NCBI RefSeq assembly: GCF_001676615.1
Contig: NZ_LYXZ01000017.1
Span: 62,001 to 126,000, forward strand
Origin: Labrys sp. WJW
Lineage (GTDB): Bacteria; Pseudomonadota; Alphaproteobacteria; Rhizobiales; Labraceae
Reading direction: 5' to 3'
DNA length: 64,000 nucleotides
A model generated the notes under the pieces. The model was not told the origin of the DNA. It did not search any database and saw only the letters and a program-made list of their open reading frames with translations. A program made the translations under genes and the position numbers. Below are positions 36,887 to 45,011 of the stretch, in pieces (positions within the stretch are counted from its first letter, which is position 1; each line of letters begins with the position of its first letter).

Positions 36887-36969
36887 TTCGGCGGTCTTAC
36901 CTAGAATCGCAAAGACGCGCCGAAACAAAGAGAGAGCACAAGGGCGCTTCTGCCGAAGCGCTTTGCTCA
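36872..36969 (-). repeat. Dispersed element R2, copy b (inverted)
   Basis: The reverse complement matches the other R2 copies from AGCGTTTTGTGATT through AGAATCGCAAAGACGCG and AACAAAGAG to the terminal GCGCTTTGCTC. It fills the gap between the FAD-subunit stop, which it supplies, and the ribosome site of the FeS-Mo gene. Confidence 0.8.
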
Positions 36970-36980
36970 AGGAGAGGCGG

Positions 36981-39737
36981 ATGGACCAGAGGCTGCCCGG
37001 CTTTATGCTGAATGGCGAAACCGCTACCGTTGGCGCGGCGGCCGGCACCCGCCTGAGCCAGATCCTGCGCGAAGGCTTCGGGCTGACGGGTACCAAGGTC
37101 GGCTGCGATGCCGGCGACTGCGGGGCCTGCACGGTCCTGCTCGACGGCGAGGCCGCCTGTTCCTGCCTGGTTGCCGCGGCGCAGGTCGAAGGGCGCCGGG
37201 TCGACACCATAGAAGGGCTCACCCGCAGCAACCCACTCACCCGGGCCTTGCAGGCCTCCTTTCTGCGATATGGCGCGGCTCAGTGCGGCATCTGTACGCC
37301 GGCCATGCTCACGGCCGCGACGGCCCTGCTGCAGCGTGGAACCGAGGTGACGGAAGACAGCGTCGCCGATGCCCTCGGCGGTGTCCTCTGCCGCTGCACC
37401 GGCTATCGCAAGATCATCGCCGCGGTACTGGCCGTGGCTGATGGCCCCGCCACCATCGCCCCTTCCAGCCCTGATAGCCCGGTCGGCTCGCGTATCGATC
37501 GTCTCGATGGCGCGGCCAAGGTGGAAGGGCGCGACATTTTCGGAGCCGACGAGACACCGCAGGGCGCCCTGGCGCTGCGCGCCATACGCAGCCCGCACCA
37601 TCGGGCCGCCTTCGAAATCGGAGACATCGACGCCTTCCTCGCCGCGCATCCCGGTATCGTCAGGGTCTTCACCGCACGGGACGTGCCCGGCCGCAACTGC
37701 TTCGGCGTCATCCCGGCCTTTGCCGACCAACCTGTGTTCGCCAGCGGCGAGACCCGTTTTCGCGGCGAGGCCGTCGCCGCCGTGGTCGGCGAGCCGGAAG
37801 CCGTTCAAGCCCTCGACCTTTCGGCCTTCCCGGTCAGCTGGACACCACTCACGGCCCTTACGGCCATGGACGAGGCCCTCGCCTCGACCGAACTCCTCCA
37901 CCCTGCCCGCCCCGAGAACATCCTCACGCGCGGACGTGTCGCGCGCGGCGACGTCGAGGCCGCCCTGGCCACCGCCGATGCCGTGGTCGAGGGGGAGTTC
38001 GAGACGGGCTTCGTCGAGCATGCCTATATCGAGCCGGAGGCAGGCTTTGCCCGCCGCGTGGGTGACCGCATCGAGATCCAGGCGTGTACCCAGGCGCCCT
38101 ATATGGATCGCGACGACGTTGCCGGCCTGCTCGGCATCCCGCCCGAGAATGTGCGCATCATCCCGACCGCGGTGGGCGGCGGCTTCGGCTCCAAGCTCGA
38201 TCTGTCGATCCAGCCCTTCATCGCCGTCGCCGCCTGGCAGCTCAGCCGCCCGGTTCGCATGGTCTATTCGCGCGCCGAATCGATCGCCACCACCACCAAG
38301 CGGCATCCAGCCCGGATGAAGCTGCGGATCGGCGCCTCCAGGGACGGCAAGCTCGCCGCCATGGATTTTTCCGGCGACTTCAACACCGGCGCCTATTCCT
38401 CCTGGGGGCCGACGGTGGCAAACCGGGTGCCGGTCCACGCTTCCGGTCCCTATTACATCCCGCATTACCGCGCCGTCGCGCGTGCCGTGCACACAAATCT
38501 GGTGCCGGCAGGCGCCTTTCGCGGCTTCGGCGTGCCGCAATCTTCGATCGCCCAGGAACAGCTCTATGACGCGCTTGCCGACAGGCTCGGCATCGACAGG
38601 CTGGAATTCCGCATCTGCAACGCCCTCACCAACGAACTGCCGACCGTGACGGGCCAGGTGCTCGGCAAGGGTGTCGGCATCAAGACATGCCTCGAGGCCT
38701 TGCGAGATCCCTGGCGGCGCGCCCGCGAGGAGGCCGCCGCCTTCAATGGCGCGCAGCAAGCAGGCCCGCTCCGGCGAGGCGTGGGTGTCGCCGGCATGTG
38801 GTATGGCTGCGGCAACACCTCCCTGCCCAATCCCTCCACCATCCGGCTCGGACTCAAGCCCGATGGTCGATTGGCCTTGCACCAGGGCGCCGTCGATATC
38901 GGCCAGGGTTCCAACACGGTGATCACCCAGATCTGCGCGCAGGCGCTCGGTGCGCCGGTGGAGGCCTTCGATCTCGTCTCTGCCGATACGGACCTGTCGC
39001 CCGATTGCGGCAAGACCTCGGCCTCGCGCCAGACCTTCGTCACCGGCAAGGCGGCGGAACTCGCCGGACGGGACCTGCGTGCACAGATCCTGCGCCAGAC
39101 CAATGCCGGCGAGACGGCCACGATTCGCTTCGGCGATGCGGTGCTCACGGTGGAGGACGGCGAAAGGGTGCGCACGCTCTCACTAGCGGACCTGGCGGCT
39201 GATGAGCTCGGCTATGCCTTGTCGACCGAGCAGACCTTCGATCCGCCCACCAGCCCCCTCGACGCCGATGGCCAGGGCGAACCCTATGCGCTCTACGGTT
39301 TCGGGGCCCATATGGCGGAGATCGAGGTCGATTGCGAGCTCGGCACCATCAAGGTCCTGAAGATCACCGCCACGCATGACGTCGGCCGCGCCATCAATCC
39401 CACTCTGGTGGAAGGCCAGATCGAAGGTGGCGTCGCCCAGGGCCTCGGCCTTGCCCTGATGGAGGAATTCCATCCCGGCCGTGGCGAGAACCTGCACGAC
39501 TATCTCATCCCCACCATCGGCGACGTACCGCCGGTGGAGACGATCCTGATCGAGGATGCCTCGCCCGTCGGCCCGTTCGGCGCCAAGGGTGTCGGCGAGC
39601 AGGCTCTCATTCCCACCGCACCGGCCATCCTCAACGCGCTGCATGACGCGACCGGGATCAGACTGCGGCGGGTACCGGCGACACCGGACCGGGTCCGGGC
39701 CGCGATTTTGGAGCGCCGAGATTTGGACCGGCCCTGA
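36981..39737 (+). CDS. Molybdenum hydroxylase, fused [2Fe-2S] and molybdopterin subunit (XdhD-like)
   Basis: The product is 918 aa from the ATG after AAGGAGAGGCGG. The N-terminal ferredoxin domain has C42, C47, C50 and C62 for the plant-type cluster, and the second domain has C102, C105, C137 and C139. From about residue 170 the xanthine-dehydrogenase a/b hammerhead and two molybdopterin domains follow: GGGFGSKLD, GAFRGFGVPQ and GKTSASRQ, with catalytic Glu E873 in GAKGVGEQAL. Such enzymes hydroxylate carbon next to a ring nitrogen with water as oxygen donor. The FeS-Mo fusion with a separate FAD subunit is the XdhD/YgfM layout. The enamidase nearby suggests a nicotinate-like substrate rather than xanthine; this is inference. 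Confidence 0.93.
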   Translation: MDQRLPGFMLNGETATVGAAAGTRLSQILREGFGLTGTKVGCDAGDCGACTVLLDGEAACSCLVAAAQVEGRRVDTIEGLTRSNPLTRALQASFLRYGAAQCGICTPAMLTAATALLQRGTEVTEDSVADALGGVLCRCTGYRKIIAAVLAVADGPATIAPSSPDSPVGSRIDRLDGAAKVEGRDIFGADETPQGALALRAIRSPHHRAAFEIGDIDAFLAAHPGIVRVFTARDVPGRNCFGVIPAFADQPVFASGETRFRGEAVAAVVGEPEAVQALDLSAFPVSWTPLTALTAMDEALASTELLHPARPENILTRGRVARGDVEAALATADAVVEGEFETGFVEHAYIEPEAGFARRVGDRIEIQACTQAPYMDRDDVAGLLGIPPENVRIIPTAVGGGFGSKLDLSIQPFIAVAAWQLSRPVRMVYSRAESIATTTKRHPARMKLRIGASRDGKLAAMDFSGDFNTGAYSSWGPTVANRVPVHASGPYYIPHYRAVARAVHTNLVPAGAFRGFGVPQSSIAQEQLYDALADRLGIDRLEFRICNALTNELPTVTGQVLGKGVGIKTCLEALRDPWRRAREEAAAFNGAQQAGPLRRGVGVAGMWYGCGNTSLPNPSTIRLGLKPDGRLALHQGAVDIGQGSNTVITQICAQALGAPVEAFDLVSADTDLSPDCGKTSASRQTFVTGKAAELAGRDLRAQILRQTNAGETATIRFGDAVLTVEDGERVRTLSLADLAADELGYALSTEQTFDPPTSPLDADGQGEPYALYGFGAHMAEIEVDCELGTIKVLKITATHDVGRAINPTLVEGQIEGGVAQGLGLALMEEFHPGRGENLHDYLIPTIGDVPPVETILIEDASPVGPFGAKGVGEQALIPTAPAILNALHDATGIRLRRVPATPDRVRAAILERRDLDRP

Positions 39738-39748
39738 AGCAGGATTTC

Positions 39749-39832
39749 CCGGGTGCGCGGGCATCTTGCCCGCTCTTGGAAACACCGTGCTTGCAGGGGA
39801 GGAAGAAGCGGACGGGACGTCCGCGCACCCCG
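39749..39832. repeat. Paired-hairpin element PH, copy 1
   Basis: Left hairpin GCGGGCA-TCT-TGCCCGC and right hairpin GCGGACG-GGA-CGTCCGC lie inside an outer GGTGC / GCACC pairing with a CTCTTGGAAA...GAAGAAG middle. It lies between the convergent Mo-hydroxylase and ddl genes. Confidence 0.8.
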
Positions 39833-39844
39833 GAACGCGTCAAA

Positions 39845-41047
39845 TCACCGCTTGAACAGGCGAGCATCCGTCGGCGTAGGGTCACTCGGCAGCTGGGCGG
39901 CTCGGTGGCAGGCCTTGGCTTCCTCGATGAGCTGGTCGAGCAGGGCGGTGAACAGCACCGGCTTGGCCGCGGCCTCCCAGAGGAAGTAGCCGAAGGAGCC
40001 CGGGCAGGGATTGACTTCGTTGAGCCAGACCTCGCCCGTCCGCTCATTGGACAGGAAGTCGATCCGCGGCGCGCCGGTGCCGTTCACGGCGTCGAAGGCC
40101 TCCGTCGCCCATTGCCGGATCGTATTCTCCAGGGCCACCGGCAATTCGGGATTGATGTCGCGCGTCAGCGACAGCATGCCCTGGCTCGAAGCCCCCGGCT
40201 GCTTGCCGCCGCCGGTCTTCTTGGAGCCGCCGGACATGTATTTGGTCTTGAAGTCGAGCAGGTCCGTCTCGCGCTTGGGCCGCTCGATGGCCGAGGTGAC
40301 GATCTCGCCCTTCTCCCGGCGCACGGCGACGTTGTATTCGACCAGGTTCTCGACGAAAGGCTCGATGATCGCGTGGGTGTCGAACTTGAAGATGCCGGGC
40401 AGCACCTGGCGCACGGTGTCGACGTCCTCGGCCCTGGCGACGCCAATCGAAGACCCCAGATGCGCCGGCTTGACGATCACAGGGAAGGCAATGTTCTTGA
40501 GCGCGGCTTCCAGGCCCGCCTTGTCGGGCACCAGGCCGGTCGCGGGGCGCGAGACCACCACATCCGGCAGCATGCCGATACCGCGCCCGGCAAAGGCCCG
40601 CTTGGTGATGGCCTTGTCCATCAGGATGGCCGAAGCCAGGGTGCGCGCGCCGGTATAGGGCACGTTGGCGGTCTCGAACACGCCCTGCATCTGGCCGTCC
40701 TCGCCGATATTGCCGTGGAAGGCGAGCAGGGCGACGTCGAATTCGATCGGCACGGGCTTCTTGGCAAAAAGCCCGGTCTTGCCGCGCGGGATCAGCAGCC
40801 CCTTGCCGACCGACAAATCGAGATCGACCCGTGTCAGCCCGCGCCGGGCCTCTTCGTCCGGGATGTAGTTGGCGCGGTTGCGCAGGGCATCACCAGTGAA
40901 CCAGGCCCCATCTCCCGCTATATAGACGGGAAAGCCCTCATATTTCGAACTGTCGAGCGCATTGAGCGCCTGCAGGCCTGAAACGATGGAGACGTCATGC
41001 TCGGGCGAGCGCCCACCGAACAGCACCGCGACGCGCGTTTTCGACAT
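39845..41047 (-). CDS. ddl: D-alanine--D-alanine ligase family protein
   Basis: The product is 400 aa from the ATG at 41047 (AAGGAAACACG upstream). The ATP-grasp ligase pattern: VAVLFGGRSPEHDVS (N-terminal domain), ALLAFHGNIGEDG, FPVIVKPAHLGSSIGV (ATP lysine), EYNVAVRREKGE and WLNEVNPCPGSFGYFLWE (Mg2+ ligands). It makes D-Ala-D-Ala (or a related depsipeptide) for peptidoglycan. It is longer than the 300-residue DdlB usually found in the mur-fts cluster and has a Gly/Ser/Lys-rich insertion near residues 269-290 (GGSKKTGGGKQPGASS) that looks disordered. It is probably a second, DdlA-like ligase; terminal-substrate specificity is unverified. Confidence 0.9.
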   Translation of the reverse strand: MSKTRVAVLFGGRSPEHDVSIVSGLQALNALDSSKYEGFPVYIAGDGAWFTGDALRNRANYIPDEEARRGLTRVDLDLSVGKGLLIPRGKTGLFAKKPVPIEFDVALLAFHGNIGEDGQMQGVFETANVPYTGARTLASAILMDKAITKRAFAGRGIGMLPDVVVSRPATGLVPDKAGLEAALKNIAFPVIVKPAHLGSSIGVARAEDVDTVRQVLPGIFKFDTHAIIEPFVENLVEYNVAVRREKGEIVTSAIERPKRETDLLDFKTKYMSGGSKKTGGGKQPGASSQGMLSLTRDINPELPVALENTIRQWATEAFDAVNGTGAPRIDFLSNERTGEVWLNEVNPCPGSFGYFLWEAAAKPVLFTALLDQLIEEAKACHRAAQLPSDPTPTDARLFKR

Positions 41048-41320
41048 CGTGTTTCCTTGAATATTGAACCGAATCGTTGCCTCGAAAATAAGGTGCTGCA
41101 GGCGACCAGGCAAATTGCGATCTCATTGCCGTTCCATGGAAATTCCGTGGCCAGGTCGGTGGTAGCAGGATCTTGGGTGCACGGACTTGCCACGGAGCGC
41201 GCCATGAAGCACTTTGCGCGGCAATGGAGGCCCGCCACGATCGAATTCCGATCGTGACATTCATGGAATGAACGCGTCTTTCCGGTGCCATGGTTCGGCA
41301 GGCGCTTCAGCGGAGGAACG

Positions 41321-42007
41321 ATGTCGAATACCCTGTCCCAGATTCCATTGTTCCAATCGTTGGACGAAGCCACGATCAAGGCCTTCGACGGCCGGGTGCG
41401 TTGGGCCAAGTTCGAGGAGAACGAGCTGGTCGTCGACTATGACGACAATTCCAACGACGTCTATTTCCTGATCTCCGGCAAGGTGCGCGTGCTCTACCGC
41501 ACCATCACCGGTAAGGAAGTGATCCTGGCCGAGCTCGGCGGCGGCCAGTTCTTCGGGGAATTGTCGGCCATCGACGGCGTCGGACGCTCGGCCAACGTGA
41601 CCGCGCTCAACCGCTCGCAGATGTGCATCATCTCCGGCCCGGTCTTCATGGAGCTGCTCACCGAGAACGCCTCTGTCTGCAAGCAGATCCTGCAGTTGCT
41701 CGCCAGTCGCGTGCGCGCGCTCAACACCAAGCTGGCCGAGCACTCCTTCCTGCAGACCAAGCACCGGCTCTATGCCGAGCTCATCCGTCTGTCCCAGCCC
41801 CGCGCGAGCCATCCCGGGCAGCGTGTGCTCTCACCGCCGCCCTTCCACCACGACCTCGCTGCCCGCATCGGCTGCCGCCGCGAGGCGGTCTCGCGCGAGC
41901 TTTCGGCGCTGGAAAAGGAAGGCCTGGTCAGCAAGACCCGCGGTGCCCTCGCTTTGGTCAATCCGGAAGAGTTGAACAAGCGGATTTCGGCGGCCCTGGC
42001 GGACTGA
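41321..42007 (+). CDS. Crp/Fnr-family transcriptional regulator
   Basis: The product is 228 aa from the ATG after CGGAGGAACG. A cyclic-nucleotide-binding jelly roll (VYFLISGKVRVLYRTITGKE, FFGELSAIDGVGRSANVTAL, a cAMP-type phosphate-binding cassette with GELS and R-S) is followed by a dimer helix and a Crp-type winged helix (HDLAARIGCRREAVSRELSALEKEGLV). There is no N-terminal cysteine cluster, so it is not an Fnr oxygen sensor. It stands alone; targets unknown. Confidence 0.93.
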   Translation: MSNTLSQIPLFQSLDEATIKAFDGRVRWAKFEENELVVDYDDNSNDVYFLISGKVRVLYRTITGKEVILAELGGGQFFGELSAIDGVGRSANVTALNRSQMCIISGPVFMELLTENASVCKQILQLLASRVRALNTKLAEHSFLQTKHRLYAELIRLSQPRASHPGQRVLSPPPFHHDLAARIGCRREAVSRELSALEKEGLVSKTRGALALVNPEELNKRISAALAD

Positions 42008-42020
42008 TCGGGACTGTTCG

Positions 42021-42093
42021 GGTGTGCCGATCTCCCGATCGGCATTCCTGCGTCTGGCTTGGGGGGCCCTGCCGATCAGGAGATCGGCACACC
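42021..42093. repeat. Paired-hairpin element PH, copy 2
   Basis: Left hairpin GCCGATC-TCCC-GATCGGC and right hairpin GCCGATC-AGGA-GATCGGC, flanked by outer GGTGT / ACACC. The two 24-nt arms are complementary with one mismatch. The stop codon of the minus-strand gene at 42076 lies in the right arm. Confidence 0.85.
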
Positions 42094-42678
42094 TTGAGCG
42101 GTATCGTGCCATCTTGGCTTGAAGCCATTGCGCAGGGCCGCGACGCTCGCCGGCGGCGTCAGTAGCCGTGCAGGCCGATCCCGCCACTCCCCCTCCTCCC
42201 AGCCCTCGGGAGACCAGCGCAGCACCCTGCCCTCGCGGCGTGTGAAGGCATCTTCGCCATCGGCCCAGACAGCGCCGTCGGGGAGGTTCGCGGTGTCCTC
42301 CATCTGATGTTCGCCAAGGCGCTCTGCGTGCAGGATCTCATCCATGCGATCGGCGCCTGCCCCAGGCTCGGGAAAGGCGGCCTTGTAGGCCAGCGCGTCA
42401 GGCCGACGGCATTCGAAGCAGGGGCGATGGCCGGCCGCCAAGGCCGTGACCTCGTCCAGGAAGAACAGATGCGTGTAGCCGGGGCCCATGACCTCCCGCC
42501 ATCGCCCCTTGAACGACAGCTCGCAGCAGATCCAGCGCCTGGAGGTCCAGCGCCGGCGCGTCAGGCGCTTGGCCTCGTCATGGATCCGGCCTCCGCGAAT
42601 GCCCATCATCGTGCCGCGCGCCGGTATGGCGACGATGTCGCCGAAGGGCGTGACACGGTTCTGGAGCGGGCGGCTCAT
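42076..42678 (-). CDS. Conserved hypothetical protein
   Basis: The product is 200 aa with a compact, Trp-rich middle (RRWTSRRWICCELSFKGRWR, MGPGYTHLFFLDEVTALAAG) and a HRPCFECRRPDA cysteine pair. I recognise it only as an uncharacterised alphaproteobacterial type. The cysteines and neighbouring His could bind a metal. Its start overlaps the stop of the cytochrome c gene (ATGA), so it belongs to the TPP enzyme-cytochrome c operon. The last residues (GVPIS) and stop are encoded by repeat element PH copy 2. Confidence 0.75.
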   Translation of the reverse strand: MSRPLQNRVTPFGDIVAIPARGTMMGIRGGRIHDEAKRLTRRRWTSRRWICCELSFKGRWREVMGPGYTHLFFLDEVTALAAGHRPCFECRRPDALAYKAAFPEPGAGADRMDEILHAERLGEHQMEDTANLPDGAVWADGEDAFTRREGRVLRWSPEGWEEGEWRDRPARLLTPPASVAALRNGFKPRWHDTAQGVPIS

Positions 42679-43139
42679 GGCTTTGCCTTCCCCTCGGCGT
42701 CGAAGGTCGCGAGATAGGCGATGACATCCTCCACGGTGGCGGCGTCACGGATGCCGGCAAAGGTCATCTTGGTGCCGGGCACGACAGCCGAAGGATGGGA
42801 GAGGAAGAGGCGCAGGGAGGCCTCGTCCCAGGTCTTGCCCAATGCCTTCATCGCTTGCGAATAGACATAATCCGGCGCGGTGGCGGCGGGACGTCCGACA
42901 ACGCCGTTGAGCTGGGGTCCCACGACATTCTTGGCGCCTTCGCCGACCCGGTGGCAGGCCGCGCAACGCGCAAAACCAGCCTTTCCCTTGACGGGATCGC
43001 CGGCAAAGGCAGGCGATGCCAGAAGGAGAAGGGCGAGGATCCCTGGGATCGCAGGCTTCCAGCCTGCTCTTGAAAATACCGAGCCTAGAGAGAGGGAAGA
43101 GCAGGCTGGAAGCCTGCGATCCCAGGAAGATATCGTCAT
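42675..43139 (-). CDS. Class I cytochrome c with a repeat element inserted in its signal peptide
   Basis: The product is 154 aa from the ATG that overlaps the upstream stop (ATGA). Heme motif C59-AACH-63 and axial Met in GTKMTFAG, with KNVVGPQLNGVVGR and YSQAMKALGKTW, define a periplasmic cytochrome c2/c550-type electron carrier. Residues 34-46 (ILALLLLASPAFA) are the hydrophobic core and cleavage site of a signal peptide. Residues 5-33 before it are encoded by paired-hairpin element copy 3, so the n-region is about 33 residues with two Trp and one Cys. Export may still work. The gene is coupled to the TPP enzyme upstream, which suggests an electron-transfer role for it; this is inference. 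Confidence 0.88.
   Translation of the reverse strand: MTISSWDRRLPACSSLSLGSVFSRAGWKPAIPGILALLLLASPAFAGDPVKGKAGFARCAACHRVGEGAKNVVGPQLNGVVGRPAATAPDYVYSQAMKALGKTWDEASLRLFLSHPSAVVPGTKMTFAGIRDAATVEDVIAYLATFDAEGKAKP
43043..43125. repeat. Paired-hairpin element PH, copy 3, inside a coding region
   Basis: Perfect 29-bp inverted repeats (43043-43071 and 43097-43125), each containing its own hairpin (GCAGGCT-TCC-AGCCTGC and GCAGGCT-GGA-AGCCTGC). The whole element lies in frame near the 5' end of the cytochrome c gene. Confidence 0.92.
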
Positions 43140-44839
43140 TTCGCCAAGGCCTGCTCGCGGATCCGGGTGATCGTGGTCATCGGCGTGATCGCTTCCGGAT
43201 CCATGCGGCAATGCAGGATGGCGGGCTTGCCGGAGGCCACCGCCCGCTCGAAGGCCGGCGCGAATTCGGCGGCCGTCGTGACCGTCTCGCCATGCCCGCC
43301 AAAAGCGGCGGCATAGGCGGCGAAATCCGGATTCTTGAGCTTCGTCGCCGAAATGCGGCCGGGGAATTCGCGTTCCTGATGCATGCGGATGGTGCCGTAC
43401 ATGCCGTTGTCGACGACGACCACGATGATCGGCAGGTCGTACTGCACGGCGGTGGCGAATTCCTGGCCGTTCATCATGAAGCAGCCGTCACCGGCAAAGC
43501 AGACCACGGTCTTCGCACGGTCAAGGGCCTTGGCGGCCACGGCCGCCGGTACGCCATAGCCCATCGAGCCCGATGTCGGCGCGAGCTGCGTCCCGAAGCG
43601 GCGGAAGCGCAGATAGCGTTGCACCCAGATGGCGTAGTTGCCGGCGCCGTTGCAGATCACCGCATCCTCGGGCAGGCGGTCGCGCAGCCAGAGCAAAGCC
43701 TCGCCATATTGGAAAGTGCCGGGGATGGGCTTGGGCTCGTCGGTCCAGTCGTGGAAATCCCGGTTCGCCTGGCGCGTCTCGGCCGACCAGGGCAGGCTGC
43801 CGGGCGGCTGCAGTTCCTCCAGCGCGGAGGCGAAAGCCTGGGCCGTCGCGTGAATGGCGAGGGTGGGCTGGTAGACCCGCCCCAATTCCTCCGCACCGGC
43901 ATGGATGTGGACGAGTTTCTGACGAGGCGTGGGAATGTCCACCAGCGAATAGGAGGAGGACGGCATTTCGGAAAGCCGCCCACCCGCCAGGATCAGGAGA
44001 TCGGCCTCCTTGATGCGCTGCGCCAGCTTGGGATTGGGGCCGATGCCGACATCGCCGGCATAGTTGGGATGATCGGCCGGAAACAGCATCTGGCGACGGA
44101 AGGAGGTGCCGACGGGCAGGTCGAAGCGTTCGGCGAAGCGGACGAGGCTCGTCACCGCCGCCTGCGACCAGCCCGAACCGCCGACGATCAGCAGAGGCTT
44201 CTTTGCTTCGCCGAGCAGGGCCTCGAGGCGAGCCATCTCGTCCCGGCCCGGCCAGGTCTGCGCCGGCTCGATGAAGGCCGCATCGGCAACCGTGGCGGCC
44301 TCGACCAGCATGTCCTCCGGCAGGGCGACCACCACCGGCCCCGGACGCCCCTGCATGGCGACGCGGAAGGCGCGGGTCACCAATTCGGGGATGCGTTCCG
44401 CCTTGTCGATCTCCACCACCCATTTGGCCATCGAGCCGAAGAGAGCCTTGTAGTCGACCTCCTGGAAAGCCTCACGCTCGCGCATGCCGGTTTCGATCTG
44501 GCCGATGAAGAGAATCATCGGCGTGGAATCCTGCATGGCGATATGGACGCCATGGGAGGCATTGGTGGCGCCGGGCCCGCGCGTCACCATGCAGATGCCT
44601 GGCCGCCCGGTGAGCTTGCCAGCCGCTTCGGCCATCATGGCCGCGCCGCCTTCCTGGCGGCAGACCGTGACGTTGATCGGAGCGTCATGCAGGGCATCGA
44701 GCACGGCGAGATAGGATTCGCCCGGCACGCAGAAGACATGTTCGACACCCTGCGCCACCAGTGCATCGACGATCAGGCGGCCACCATTGCGGGATTGGGA
44801 CTCGGAGCTGGGCTCTACTTTGGACACCGACATGGGCAT
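43136..44839 (-). CDS. Thiamine-pyrophosphate enzyme, acetolactate synthase large-subunit type
   Basis: The product is 567 aa if started at the ATG at 44839; ATGs at 44833 and 44860 are alternatives. The three TPP-enzyme domains are seen: VDALVAQGVEHVFCVPGES and VCRQEGGAAMMAEA (cofactor-activating Glu), a middle domain (KKPLLIVGGSGWSQAAV), and the PP domain with FAGDGCFMMNGQEFATA and VVDNGMYG. No ilvN regulatory gene follows; instead a cytochrome c gene overlaps its stop. A catabolic or oxidative TPP enzyme (pyruvate oxidase or oxalyl/benzoylformate decarboxylase relative) is as likely as biosynthetic acetolactate synthase. Confidence 0.87.
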   Translation of the reverse strand: MPMSVSKVEPSSESQSRNGGRLIVDALVAQGVEHVFCVPGESYLAVLDALHDAPINVTVCRQEGGAAMMAEAAGKLTGRPGICMVTRGPGATNASHGVHIAMQDSTPMILFIGQIETGMREREAFQEVDYKALFGSMAKWVVEIDKAERIPELVTRAFRVAMQGRPGPVVVALPEDMLVEAATVADAAFIEPAQTWPGRDEMARLEALLGEAKKPLLIVGGSGWSQAAVTSLVRFAERFDLPVGTSFRRQMLFPADHPNYAGDVGIGPNPKLAQRIKEADLLILAGGRLSEMPSSSYSLVDIPTPRQKLVHIHAGAEELGRVYQPTLAIHATAQAFASALEELQPPGSLPWSAETRQANRDFHDWTDEPKPIPGTFQYGEALLWLRDRLPEDAVICNGAGNYAIWVQRYLRFRRFGTQLAPTSGSMGYGVPAAVAAKALDRAKTVVCFAGDGCFMMNGQEFATAVQYDLPIIVVVVDNGMYGTIRMHQEREFPGRISATKLKNPDFAAYAAAFGGHGETVTTAAEFAPAFERAVASGKPAILHCRMDPEAITPMTTITRIREQALAK

Positions 44840-45011
44840 TGGCACTCTTGGATGGGTCATCCCTGTCATACGCCGGGCGACTGCTTCGTGGAACCGCCAT
44901 TCTTCCGGGCAGCCTCGGCATCTCGTCATCGGTACCGACATTGTTGCGAAAGGCGCATCCTGGAAGCCTCGATTTCCGCGACCTCTTGCCGCGCGGCCCG
45001 TGGAACATTAC

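Noticed and set aside
36897..38882. 661-codon minus-strand frame opposite the Mo-hydroxylase gene
   Set aside because: Shadow of the XdhD-like gene; no recognisable domain and it includes repeat R2.
36044..39737. Assignment of the Mo hydroxylase as xanthine dehydrogenase
   Set aside because: The FeS-Mo fusion with a separate FAD subunit is unlike XdhAB, no purine genes are near, and the linked enamidase points to a different N-heterocycle; only the broader family is claimed.
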